In this document: positions 22,511 to 32,760 of the stretch, piece by piece
Numbering within the stretch: the stretch's first letter is position 1
How the letters are laid out: each line of letters starts with the position of its first letter
Source of the DNA: Siderastrea siderea
Taxonomy: Eukaryota > Cnidaria > Anthozoa > Scleractinia > Rhizangiidae
DNA: 64,000 nt
NCBI GenBank assembly: GCA_964030785.1
Contig: OZ034968.1
Coordinates: 54,347,730-54,411,729, forward strand
Reading direction: 5' to 3'
Translations under genes and position numbers: made by a program
Notes under the pieces: generated by a model
The model's database searches: none
Seen by the model: only the letters and a program-made list of their open reading frames with translations
What the model was told of the DNA's origin: nothing

Positions 22511-23490
22511 CCCTCAGCGGGAATGACATCTCATCACCTGGTCATTCAACTTACATAACCATTTAAATCTGAATAGTGTCCAAAATGAATAAAAGAATCC
22601 AAACTGTCATTCTGCACAGTAAAAATTAATTTTTTATAGTTGAAGGCCGCGGCAGGTTGTTTGAGGGTCACAGCTTTTATGACCGAGCTAATGTGTATTT
22701 GATTAAATTTTTCGTAACTGGCAGATTTCTCAGTTTAGGCGCAACTGACTCCATGCCCTTGTATTTTTAAGCTGAGAAAAGCTTATTATTACCTGTTTAA
22801 TACGATTTAGTTTAGTGTTGCGTGGAGATAAAAATTAGTTAGATTCTTTATATGGGCAACTGATGATTCAAGGATTGTGTTTGGTCAGGAAAAATCGGCA
22901 GCATAGTCTCAAAAGTACAAGGAAAGTTAGAAGTCTCTGTAAATCACATCCGATATTGCCTTTGCAAAATAATTAATCTATAAACTAATGACGTTTGAGT
23001 AAGCTGGAATAACAATTGGGAAATACAGACACAAAATCAAATCAAAATCAAATCAAATTTAACGTCATAGTGTGGGGAGTAGTTTCTCCCAAACGGGGGA
23101 GTAGTTTATCCCAAACGGTTTATGCCAAACTACTAGTGTGGGATTCTGGTTGCTTACTCAAAATTTAAGAGGATTTGTATAAGAATTTAACGAACGTATT
23201 TAGGAGTTGAAACTATCTTTCAGATGGAATTGTAGTTGAATGCTTAGTTTTCTTTTCTTTACCATCTCCTAGATTGGCTTCCATCTATAAATTATTAACT
23301 TCAAAGTTTAACTTAAACTCACCTTTACTTCTCAATATTTTTTAATATCCCTAACCTTCATCAACATCCGATCCCTTTTTTCCTCTTTACGTGCAGTTTA
23401 AAAATCGCGAAGCTCGCACTACACACCTATTATGGCTGCCTCGTCCCCAGGCGTCCCCCCTTATGATATGATGGCTCGGTTAGTTTCTTC
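22511..23490. other. Intergenic, no gene seen
   Basis: Only a short direct repeat of a GGGAGTAGTTT phrase near 23078-23115 and an ATCAAA run near 23035 stand out. Confidence 0.5.
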
Positions 23491-23850
23491 CTAGGTTGGG
23501 AGTCCTACAAGAATGGCTTTGGCGAGCTGAAAGGCGAGTTTTGGCTTGGAAACGACAATCTTCATCGTTTACAGCCGCCGAGGACGTCACGCTGCGAGTT
23601 TATCTGAAGGACTTTGATAGCGAAGCCAGATATGCTCAGTACACGACTTTTAAGGTGGGAGACGATGGAGATAAATACCGGCTCATGATTGGAGGGTAAA
23701 GTGGCACGGCTGGTGACTCTATAACAACACAAACAAAGACTAGCCCCTTTGACAATTCCCACGGACACTGGCCCATCGTGTGAACTGAACTGCCCATCTT
23801 CGGCAAAATAATCTTGTCGCGGTCAAACTTTTTGTACCTTCTATTCAGGA
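23491..23850 (+). pseudogene. Fibrinogen-related domain pseudogene fragment
   Basis: It resembles the middle of a fibrinogen C-terminal (ficolin/angiopoietin-like) domain. One frame gives [19 protein letters not shown], then after a one-base slip another frame gives [20 protein letters not shown] and YTTFKVGDDGDKYRL. A stop replaces the expected Tyr just after MIGG, and the reading continues as SGTAGDS. A tag acceptor precedes the fragment, so it is probably the relic of one exon. No companion exons were found. Intact members are secreted lectin-like recognition proteins. Confidence 0.85.
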
Positions 23851-24220
23851 CAACCAGATGCAAGTGTTCTGAAGTGTCCTCAAATTTTGATGTTTCCTTC
23901 TGTTAACTGCTTGTGGGAAAAGTCCCTGCTACTAACCGAAAACAAGTAAAAATAAGTTAAACTTATTCCTAATAATTAACAATTATTCACGATGTGGAAG
24001 TGCATGTGGATGGTGGTGGATGTATCCACCATTGTTCACCGAAAATGAAGTGAATAATACATTCTTTACAAGTCAATAGTCATCCCCAATTAAACAATAT
24101 TTTCCGATAAATAGATAAACATTCACATGGGGTGACCGCTACTTCACTCGAAGTTGAATACGCTTTCGTGAATTTGAGAAGCCAATCTGAGATCGAATAA
24201 CACTATTTGCTTGTGTGGTA

Positions 24221-25037
24221 CAGTGGACTTCCGATTTTTCGAACCTCCAAGGGAAATGGAAATTGGTTCGAAAAATCGGGAGTTCGAAAAATCGACGGTG
24301 GCATCAAAACAGACCTGTTTTACCGTGTAATAGTTTTATAAGATCCAAGAAGGCAGACAACAAGGGTATATCACTCTTGTTAATGTATGAGCCATCTTTA
24401 TTTACCAACAAAACGTACATTTTTAAAAACAAAACGAAAATTTAAGGATTTAAGCCAATTTTGGCAGAACAAAAACCAGTACTGTACTGATACATGTGTC
24501 TGTAATTTTGCGCGGACTCTTGACTGCATTTCCTTCCACTTACTGTATCAGAAAAAAGTACCCTGTACTCCACGATTTAAAGGAACAGCAAAATTTATTA
24601 ATGTGCTACGGCAAGAGCTTGAAAAATGCAACTAAACGAAGGAACTTTGATCGTGTACAGTAATTCAAGACCCTCGATTGTGTAACAACGGCGTTGTAGT
24701 TTCTTATGACTTCAATGACAGATTTGTCACTTGCTTTGTAATAAAAAAATGCATGAAAACACCTTCTCCGGAACTTGTTAATTGCATTCAGGTGTGTATG
24801 TGGCTAAAACTGGTTTTTGTTGGTTCGTGAGTTTTAAAAGTTCGAGAAATCGAATGTAAATTTTGAAAGGAAGAAAGAGTTAGTTCGAAATACCGGGAGT
24901 TTCGAAAAATCGAGCATTCGAAAAATCGGGGGTAAGGTTACAGTGTTTGACTGAAGCAAATCCAAGGGAAACGACTTGTGGTTCGAAGAATCGGGAGTTT
25001 CGAATAATTGAGTATTCGAAAAATCGGGATTCCACTG
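24221..25037 (+). mobile_element. pogo/Tigger-like TIR element (non-autonomous)
   Basis: Ends CAGTGGACTTCCGATTTTTC and the inverse of CAGTGGAATCCCGATTTTTC are flanked by TA on both sides (24219-24220 and 25038-25039). This is typical of the Tc1/mariner-pogo superfamily. Subterminal TTCGAAAAATCG blocks recur near both ends. No transposase frame is recognisable in the 817 bases. Confidence 0.8.
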
Positions 25038-25710
25038 TATAAGGTAATACAACTGATTTACAAGAACAAGGTGAAAAGCTGGACGAAAAAAACTGTCCCT
25101 TTAACTTAAGGACGTATAGTCTGCAACGAGTAGAACTGAAACTGAGCTTGAAATGTTGCATGCCGAGTGATATCACCTCAGAGTATTTTTACGGAGAACT
25201 TTCTAGAATTCATTTTTAAATGCGCTGGAACCTGGAACTGAACTCGACTTTTGGTATTATTCCGAGATAAAATCGCAAAAAATGTTCTCCAAACTCTTTT
25301 AACACAGCACTATTGTTAGCTAGACCTGACATGATTAGCGCTCAAGATTAGAAACCAGTCGTGTACATAACGCAATTTTCTCGGTCATTTCGCTAGTTGT
25401 TTTCGTGTTGACCTCTAAATAGGTCAAACAAACTCAAAATATCCCTTCGCACTGTCACAATCATAAGAAAACAACTAAGAGACTTGTTTGCCGCGAAACA
25501 AGAGGTCCTGTTTTGACGTCACAATCTTTCCCAGTCTCCCGATTTCGCTTGTGCGGTTTTGTTCCCAATCGAAAGTGAAATTTCACGTTTTTAGGCGGTT
25601 AAAACGTGGGGAAGAAAAATCGATATCAAAAATTTTTTTTCGCTGTTATTATCAGGACACCGTGTAGATTCTATCAAGCAAATAACAAAATCTGTCACAT
25701 ACACTTAAAA
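25038..25710. other. Intergenic, no gene seen
   Basis: No supported feature. Confidence 0.5.
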
Positions 25711-26010
25711 GAAAAAGAACACACGATTTTCTGACGAACTTTCGCTTTGTCACTTCCATGTTGTCTTGACTTAAAATTGTGCTTAAGCTTGAGAAAATGG
25801 AGCTGACCAAAGGAATAAAGACGCGATAATCGTCAAGAAAAAAATTGGTTCGGCTCGGTTAATCGTTTACACTGTACATTTTATCCGAGCTTGGTCGTTT
25901 TTTTTGGTACGCGTATCAATTTTATCCGTGTTCGGACTACCTTTTCAGACAGTCCGAGCACTGGTAAAATTTGGCTCGGCACTGTTGAAATTGGGCACGG
26001 GAAAAGTCAT
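25711..26010 (+). repeat. Direct repeat copy 1
   Basis: About 300 bases repeated, with some divergence, at 26411-26725. A shared phrase is GAAAATGGAGCTGACCAAAG. Both copies contain GAGC/CTCGG-rich strings. Confidence 0.8.
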
Positions 26011-26014
26011 TTTA

Positions 26015-26817
26015 AAGGCCGATTTACACTACCAAAAACTTCTGGCACGACTCGGATAAAAATGGCGCGCGTACCAAAAAATGTAGCACGGTAACCCCGT
26101 TTACACATCCTATTTTCTACCGTGCTAAACACTGTAAAATAACGTTTTGGTACGGGTACCCGGCTCACGTTTTGGGCCAGCGTTCTTAAATTTTACGTAA
26201 TACGCATGCGGACGCTTTCATTCAAATATGGCGGGCTTTCCATCTTATTTCAAGTCAAGTCAAGGTATCTCGCGATAAAATAAAAGAAACATATTAACTA
26301 CTTTCTAGGAAAAAGAAGCGAAGATGCAGCCTGTTTATAACAAAGGCAGCAATACTCGCATGTATTCAATTTTCCTCGGCTAATTTCTCAGTTTCATTAT
26401 TTTGAGAAAACCATTAAAAGAAATAGAACACGATTTTCTTAAGAACTTTCACTTTGTCACTTCCATGTTGTCTTGGGTTAAAATTGTGCATAAGCTTGAG
26501 AAAATGGAGCTGACCAAAGGAATAAAGACGCGATAATCGTTAAGAAAAAAATTGGTTCGGCTCGGGTAATCGTTTACACTGCAGATTTTATCCGAGCCGG
26601 GCCGGCTTTTTTTTTGCGTAAAAATTTTATCCGTGCTCGGACTACCTTTTCAGACGGTCCGAGCACGGGTAAAATTGGGTTCGGAACCGATGAAATTTGG
26701 CACGGGGAAAGTCGTGTACACTGTAATATTTACCCGAGCAGAACCACTTTTTTTTTGGTACACGTACCTTTTTTATCCGAGCCGTGCCAAAAATTTTCCG
26801 TAGTGTAAATGGGCCTT
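26015..26817 (+). mobile_element. TIR element with about 60-bp inverted ends
   Basis: The left end AAGGCCGATTTACACTACC and the inverse of the right end AAGGCCCATTTACACTACG are alike, and similarity continues through GGCACGACTCGGATAAAAA. Many degenerate GGCTCGGATAAAA-like subterminal motifs are present. Non-coding. It encloses the second copy of the 300-base direct repeat. Confidence 0.7.
26411..26725 (+). repeat. Direct repeat copy 2
   Basis: Second copy of 25711-26010, inside the TIR element. This arrangement suggests nested or tandem insertion of related elements. Confidence 0.8.
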
Positions 26818-27653
26818 TATTGCCGTTTTAACTTCCTAACCTAGCAATCAAGTTCCATACAAATCCTTATACTTTGACACTAAAGTGGTTTGTTCGTGAG
26901 CCTGGATATCCTGAGCAACAACCACGAGATCTCGTCCGTGGGACGGTTATTATATTTTTTCTATTCTGAAGAATTCACTTTCGGAACAAAAGTTCAATTC
27001 ATTGTCTGAGTGGTCGCTTCGTCCTTTCTCATTTTCGTGACCTCTTATGCAGAAGTTGGACATTGTCCCTAATTTCATGTTAGAGTAATTTTTGATCTGA
27101 AGTAGTGCAATCCACAACGCAATAATGATTTCTATTTAAGGGTACATTACTATTTATGAACATGTTAATTTGCATTTATTTAGTGAAAAGGAAAATACGC
27201 AGCTAGAATGATGGTGAATTCAGAGCATAGAAATTGTAAAGTAATGTCCTCCTATTTTTAGTCTCCAAGAGCTATTTTTTGCCAAGCAAAAAGAAGACCA
27301 CTCCAAGAAGACCACTTTCATTTCGATGGTTCGTCGTTTTAGCACTTTTCAGGCTCTTAATTAACCGCCAGCTTGTAGTGTATTTCTTTATGTGTATTAT
27401 GGACTATTATCACCTCTGAGGCGCTTTTCTACCTAAGCACATGTAAACGATTATCATAAGGTTGGATTTAATTCATTCACAGGGAATTCTGTGGACAAAA
27501 AAACAACTATTATCGCTAAATAAGCTTCCTCGAGTGTTTTTACGCAATATATACCGGAATATTAACATTTGGTAAGCAAATGCTTCTTAACAGCTTTGTT
27601 TAATTTAAACCGAGAAGCGTACTTTTCGAATTAGATTAAATTTCGTTACGCAT
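26818..27653. other. Intergenic, no gene seen
   Basis: No supported feature. Confidence 0.5.
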
Positions 27654-27940
27654 TTAAGAATAAAAATGAGCGAAAAAAACACAACGTTTCGATGTCTCCA
27701 TGACATCATTTTCAAGTGAGAAAATAAAATATAAATGAGTTAATATATACAGCACACGCACTTAATACACACATATATACAGCACACACACTTAATTACA
27801 CGCCAAATATATTACTTATTGTTTACTTTTTAACACCTCACCCTGTATATATTAACTCATTTAGATTTTATTTTCTCACTTGAAAATGATGTCATGGAGA
27901 CATCGAAACGTTGTGTTTTTTCGCTCATTTTTATTCTTAA
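27654..27940 (+). mobile_element. Foldback element flanked by TTAA
   Basis: Near-perfect inverted arms of roughly 95 bases (27658-27754 and 27846-27936) begin GAATAAAAATGAGCG and close with its reverse complement. TTAA is present at both outer edges, as for piggyBac-mobilised elements. Non-coding. Confidence 0.85.
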
Positions 27941-28111
27941 AAACGTGTTTTTACCTTTAAAACATAAATAAAATTACGTTCAAGCAAAGTTTAGTTTTGT
28001 CTGTCTTTGTCTCGCCGGATTTCACATCGTGGTGGTAATTTTTGTTATTTCATGAGCGCTTGTCATCTTTCACTTTCGTAGTCTTCACAGCTTGCTTTGA
28101 GTTTCTCTAGT

Positions 28112-28387
28112 TTAATCTCGTGTTAGGATTCTCATCTGAACAAAATGTCGATATGTTTGGTGTGAGTTGTCGTTTTGTCGCGCTGGAAGTCTCGTATTTA
28201 TCTTCCGGTTCATGATTCGCGGAGGCTTGAACCCTGTTCTCCTAGAGACGTTCCTCACCTTTATAAAGGCTTGTTTTCCTTGTCTTTGGATGCCGCTGAT
28301 AATTTCGAAAAGTAGCGACAGGTAAATCAACACAACAAGAATCTCTGGTTGCAGTCCTTCCATTTTCTTCATTGATTCAAGATTCAT
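28112..28387 (-). other. Unassigned open reading frame
   Basis: A 91-codon frame with a hydrophobic segment (ILVVLIYLSLLFEIISG) followed by a basic stretch. It could be a small secreted or membrane peptide, or the start of a transposon ORF. No family was recognised, and no splice or promoter evidence supports it. Confidence 0.2.
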
Positions 28388-28399
28388 GCTCTTGAATTT

Positions 28400-29171
28400 T
28401 GTTCATTCCTTCTTGGTCATACAACACACAATTTCAATACATTTATCCGCACTCAGTTTAATGTCGACCGGACGAAGCATATAAACAGAACCAACAACAA
28501 AATTGCTTATAATTATGTTATGCAAATATATACGTTCAGCTCGTCAAAGAGCTTATATCCATCATAACCATGATATTTAACATTCGTTATTATTAAGTTG
28601 TGAGTTTATTCCTGTCTCATCAAATATTAACATTTTTTGATTAAATACGTACACTGTGTGGCCGGTTTAATTTATTCTTGCCTTAGTTGTTTAGCTAGAA
28701 CAAAGCCGTTGCTCTCTTTTGGAGCTTTTTAGTGTCTCGTGCCCAGTTCCCCATACTGAACGAGCCAGAAGGCCCATCAAGGTCACTGAATTTTTGCACT
28801 TTCATTTCCAGGTATAAAAAAATAATAATAATAATAACTAAATGTACAAATTATACAGAAGAAGCACGACACAATAACCTACTAAACTAAACTTGGGTTC
28901 TCGGCCAGCTCTCCCGGGTGGGTTGTTAAAGGTAAGTTTATATCCACGATCGGGGGTACGTTTGAATCCACATTTATAGGTAAGAAATGGAAGATGTGCA
29001 AATGCTTATAATGCCTGATGAAGATAGTCGAGGGAGTTTTGAAGAATTCGAAACTTCATGTGAACCCAACCCACAGGCGAGGGTTTACATAAGACTGTCA
29101 AAATCTTCCAATCTCCATCGAGACTACAAAGCCAAACAAACAAATTATGTGAAGTCATACCTGTTTTTATG
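28400..29171. other. Intergenic, no gene seen
   Basis: It contains only a short AAT run near 28820-28840. Confidence 0.5.
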
Positions 29172-29457
29172 TAGAGCGGTTTTCAATTGAGTGTCAACAG
29201 TAATTCGCGCTTTGCTTTGGTTTTGCCTTACTTCGCTCTGTGATTGGTTAAAAAACCTCGCGCCACTTTCTCGATCAATCAGAAGTAAAACTCAAACCAA
29301 TCGTGACTTCCTCGTACGCGTTTTCCCGCGCTTGGCGCCGGTTACATGTATTTGCTTCGAGTTCTGATTGGTTCATTGCGTAATTTGAGTTTGTTGTGAT
29401 TGGCTGTGATAATTACTTTGGTTTTGGTTTTACGACACTTATTTGAAAAGCGCTCTA
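29172..29457 (+). mobile_element. MITE with TAGAGCG ends
   Basis: The left end TAGAGCGGTTTTCAATTGAG pairs with the inverse of the right end TAGAGCGCTTTTCAAATAAG. The interior carries repeated GATTGGTT/AACCAATC phrases. A diverged related sequence occupies 30120-30380. Confidence 0.75.
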
Positions 29458-29570
29458 ACCTTATCTAATATAGCTACGTAACCAATCTGAGTGCCCATCA
29501 AGTCATCAAAATTCTCTAGTAACGGCTTTATCAATGTACAGCTGTCTATTCTTGCCAATCATTATTTCCC

Positions 29571-29793
29571 CATACTCTCGGGCCACAGGAAACCCACACA
29601 ACCGGCACATACACGTTTTCCCCATCCGCCACATACACGTTTTCCCCATACTCTCGGGCCACAGGACAACCACACATCCGGCACATACACGTCTTCCTCA
29701 TACTCCCGGGCCACAGGACAACCACACATCCGGCACATGCACGTTTTCCCCATACTCTAGGGCCACAGGACAACCACACACCCGGCACATACA
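29571..29793 (+). repeat. 52-bp minisatellite, about four units
   Basis: Units begin at about 29576, 29651, 29703 and 29755 with a phrase like CTCTCGGGCCACAGGACAAC followed by CCGGCACATACACG. The later spacing is exactly 52 bases. The first interval is 75, due to a 23-base partial duplication. Confidence 0.9.
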
Positions 29794-29916
29794 TGCAACT
29801 TCGGTTAAATTACGTAGCACGAAGAAACTAGGAGAGCGGTTGAACCTCGATTACTCAGACTTTCTGAGATTGCCATACGGTTCCATTAGAGCAGCTTTCA
29901 AGTGAATGTAAATTAG

Positions 29917-30075
29917 CAAATTGACGTCAGTTTTTTGCGTGTGTCCTCTTATTGATGATAAATTGCGTCATAGCATTGTCAAAATGTTGTGGATCCACAA
30001 CAAAACTTTGGCAACGTTATAACGCAATTTATCACCAATAAGAGGACAATCGCACGAAAAACTGACATCAATTTG
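29917..30075 (+). mobile_element. Foldback MITE
   Basis: Imperfect inverted arms: CAAATTGACGTCAG pairs with CTGACATCAATTTG, and CCTCTTATTGATGATAAATT pairs with its inverse. They are centred on TGTTGTGGATCCACAACA near 29985-30002. Confidence 0.8.
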
Positions 30076-30119
30076 AAAAGTTTGACTGATTGCGTCAGAT
30101 CCGTCTATGTTTTTACTGA

Positions 30120-30380
30120 CGATAAAATTTAGCCAATCGGCGCGCGAGAATTCGCTCAGTTATTGTTTGCTTTGGTTCATCAATTGCTTATTATTGCTTG
30201 CGCTACTTTCTCAGCCAATCTAATGTTAAACCAAAACCAATTGCAACTTGCTCACAGGCTGCATTTTCCAGTGCTTGACACCAATTACTTGTATTTTTCC
30301 TTCGAGTTCTGATTGGCTCATTTTGTTGTTTGTTTCTGTTGTGATTAGTAAGAGTGATTGCTCTAATAGAGAACGTGAAT
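30120..30380 (+). repeat. Diverged relative of the 29172-29457 MITE
   Basis: It shares ordered phrases with that element (TTTGCTTTGGTT, CTTCGAGTTCTGATTGG, TTGTTGTGATT) and a GCTCTAATAG end. Confidence 0.55.
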
Positions 30381-30419
30381 ATATACATACAGAATAAATC
30401 ACAGCTGAATACGTCATGG

Positions 30420-31850
30420 AAACCAGATTATGTTGTGAAAATGTAATTTTTTTCCTTTCAGACGAAACTGCTTCACAAATGGTTCAAATAACTGTGGCCC
30501 TAAATTTATCTTCTCTTCTTGTATTTTTTTTTCAATTAACTTTCACCGAACAACATGGTGTAAACAAAGCACGTTTAAAGTAATTGGTCTTTTGCAACAA
30601 ACTGTCACGTGACTATACTAGACGGCAAAATTGTTCTTTTTATGTCAATACGTAGCCAGTGGTAACAATACTTAACAAACGAAGTACAACCTGCTGGTTG
30701 CAAAGTCCAGCTGTGGGTTTCTCCCTGATCCATTAATAAAATTTGAATTACTTAAAATGTTTGTTTGCCATCCAGTCAATTTTTGCTCATGGAAATCAGT
30801 GTTTATATTCATTTGCTCTTGGTGAAATTAATAACTCACGTGACAGTTGCAAAAGGTGCATTTCCTGCAGTTTCCTTCCACAAACCATTTAGCACCATTA
30901 CAATAGTTATTACTGAAAAATTTAGCACCACAGATAAAAGTTCAGATTTGAAATGTCTGGATAATCGTGGTTTGATTGTATCACAGCTCCCTTCTGGACA
31001 CCACGTTAATCTTTACTGAGGCTATGTCTATGCTATACCGGATGGCTCTTGTGTCAGCAAGAAAACCACATCAGACAGGCCTTTTATTTACACAGAAAAC
31101 ACTGATTTCAGCATGATTACTGTGCCAGAGCAAGGCTGTGCTGTTTTGGTCTTAAAAGTGAATCATTATGTATATCATATATCAACCGGACAGGTTTTCA
31201 CGCCACTCCTTGGACCAGTGTCAAAAGGAAATCAACCCGAAATGGAAGTCAATAACTAGCAGAGAGGGTTAATTAACATTGGTACCTTCTGAAAAGAAGG
31301 CACCTGTATGTTCCAGTTCTAGGGCATTTCGGTTCATACAAAGATGGAGAATTCCTTATGTCCACATGATAAGATACTCCGGCATAGTGTAGACATAAGC
31401 TAAGCACTGGTTGATGCTGGTGAATCACAGTTGTTGTGTTTCTCCATTTCTAGTATACATTCCTAAAAAGTGGCACTGCACTGCAATATCATTATGTACA
31501 ATGGATTGGATTGTCCAGATGGACTTCAACAGTCACCTTTGATCTGTTGGGTTAACTATCACAATTTCAATCTGAGATAAAGAGTTAAAGAAAGTCACTG
31601 ATAAATTGTGCATAAGTTAGCAACCACGAAATGTCCAAACAGTCCATAGTTATTTAAATTACGTTACATTGCACATATTATTTACTGGTACGTAGGAACG
31701 TCAAAAAGAAGTTTCGGGGGTGAGTTGCATAAAACTTAACATCCAGCATAACTTCTAACGTCAGACATTTTTTTTCAGGCTTTTATGTTCACAGGACCCC
31801 AATAATAACAGTGCTCTTGCACTGAAGGGTTAGCCTGTGAAAATATTCGC
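30420..31850. other. Intergenic, no gene seen
   Basis: AT-rich sequence with open frames that lack family resemblance. Confidence 0.5.
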
Positions 31851-31902
<52 letters not shown>

Positions 31903-31947
31903 TATTAATTAATAATAATAATAATAATAATTATTATTATTATTATC
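31851..31947 (+). repeat. (TTA)n/(TAA)n microsatellite
   Basis: A TTA run is followed by an AAT/TAA run and a second TTA run, giving a self-complementary tract. Confidence 0.95.
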
Positions 31948-32540
31948 ACTCCAGTCAAAGTCACCATTTTAAGTCTGATGTAAGCACATTTGAATGTGAT
32001 CCCACGGGCATACATGTATGTAGTTGTAAGAAGTTCAGTTGTACAGTATTTAGCATAATGTAACAAGTAAGAAATTATGTTTGCCTTTATTAGCAACGTG
32101 ATGGGCAAAAGTTTGACTAGCTTTTATCACATGTATTTGTCGTACATTTTGACTTTATGAGATTAGCTATCTAAACAAGTGTCAGCTGCATAAAACCTAA
32201 TGCTGGGCATAGCTACATTGCAATTTTACCCGAGCTGGCTAGGGCCACAGCAAAAAGTCTGGATGGTTGAAAAGTCCCGAAAAAAGGCCAGATAATTGAA
32301 GTCCAGTTAACTGTGATTTGACTGTAAATGTTCCTGTGTATGTGTATGCATAGTTATTGCACAATTACACAAGGTAGACTGTCAGAGTGTGAATATGCCC
32401 CAAAATGAGTGCAACTGAAGGGGTGCATGGAATAAGGCCCTAAGTGACTCTTGATCTATAGTCAAATTCTCCTTTTGATTTACAAACATACACAAGGAAA
32501 ATTGGAAGGAGAATTTAGCAGTTCATCAGAAGTTATTTGG
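31948..32540. other. Downstream of GOLGA7, no gene seen
   Basis: No supported feature. Confidence 0.5.
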
Positions 32541-32543
32541 GGC

Positions 32544-32549
32544 TTTATT
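32544..32549 (-). terminator. Candidate polyadenylation signal for GOLGA7
   Basis: AATAAA on the minus strand, about 53 bases past the stop codon. It fits a short 3' UTR but has no supporting transcript. Confidence 0.3.
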
Positions 32550-32601
32550 CCAGGAACTCCTTCAAATAATAGTTATAAACTGTACACAATAAACTATTAC
32601 T

Positions 32602-32760
32602 TCAGCCAGTACCTACAATAATGAGTTTGAACACCTTGATGTTTGACTGAAAGGATACAACTCGAAGTCCTCTGTCCATGGGGTTAGTAATCATCAGTCC
32701 CCGTGGAACGAACACATTTTGGTTCTGCTCATTTATATACTCTGCTAGTCTCTTTAAACA
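32602..32760 (-). CDS. GOLGA7: GOLGA7 exon 4 (stop as read)
   Basis: 53 codons including the TGA at 32602-32604. It is conserved through PMDRGLRVV. The tail [17 protein letters not shown] is not recognised and may be intron read-through. Confidence 0.8.
   Translation of the reverse strand, partial: CLKRLAEYINEQNQNVFVPRGLMITNPMDRGLRVVSFQSNIKVFKLIIVGTG

Noticed and set aside
29571..29793. Regular repeats resembling a CRISPR array
   Set aside because: Units are contiguous 52-bp tandem copies without unique spacers, and the context is eukaryotic.
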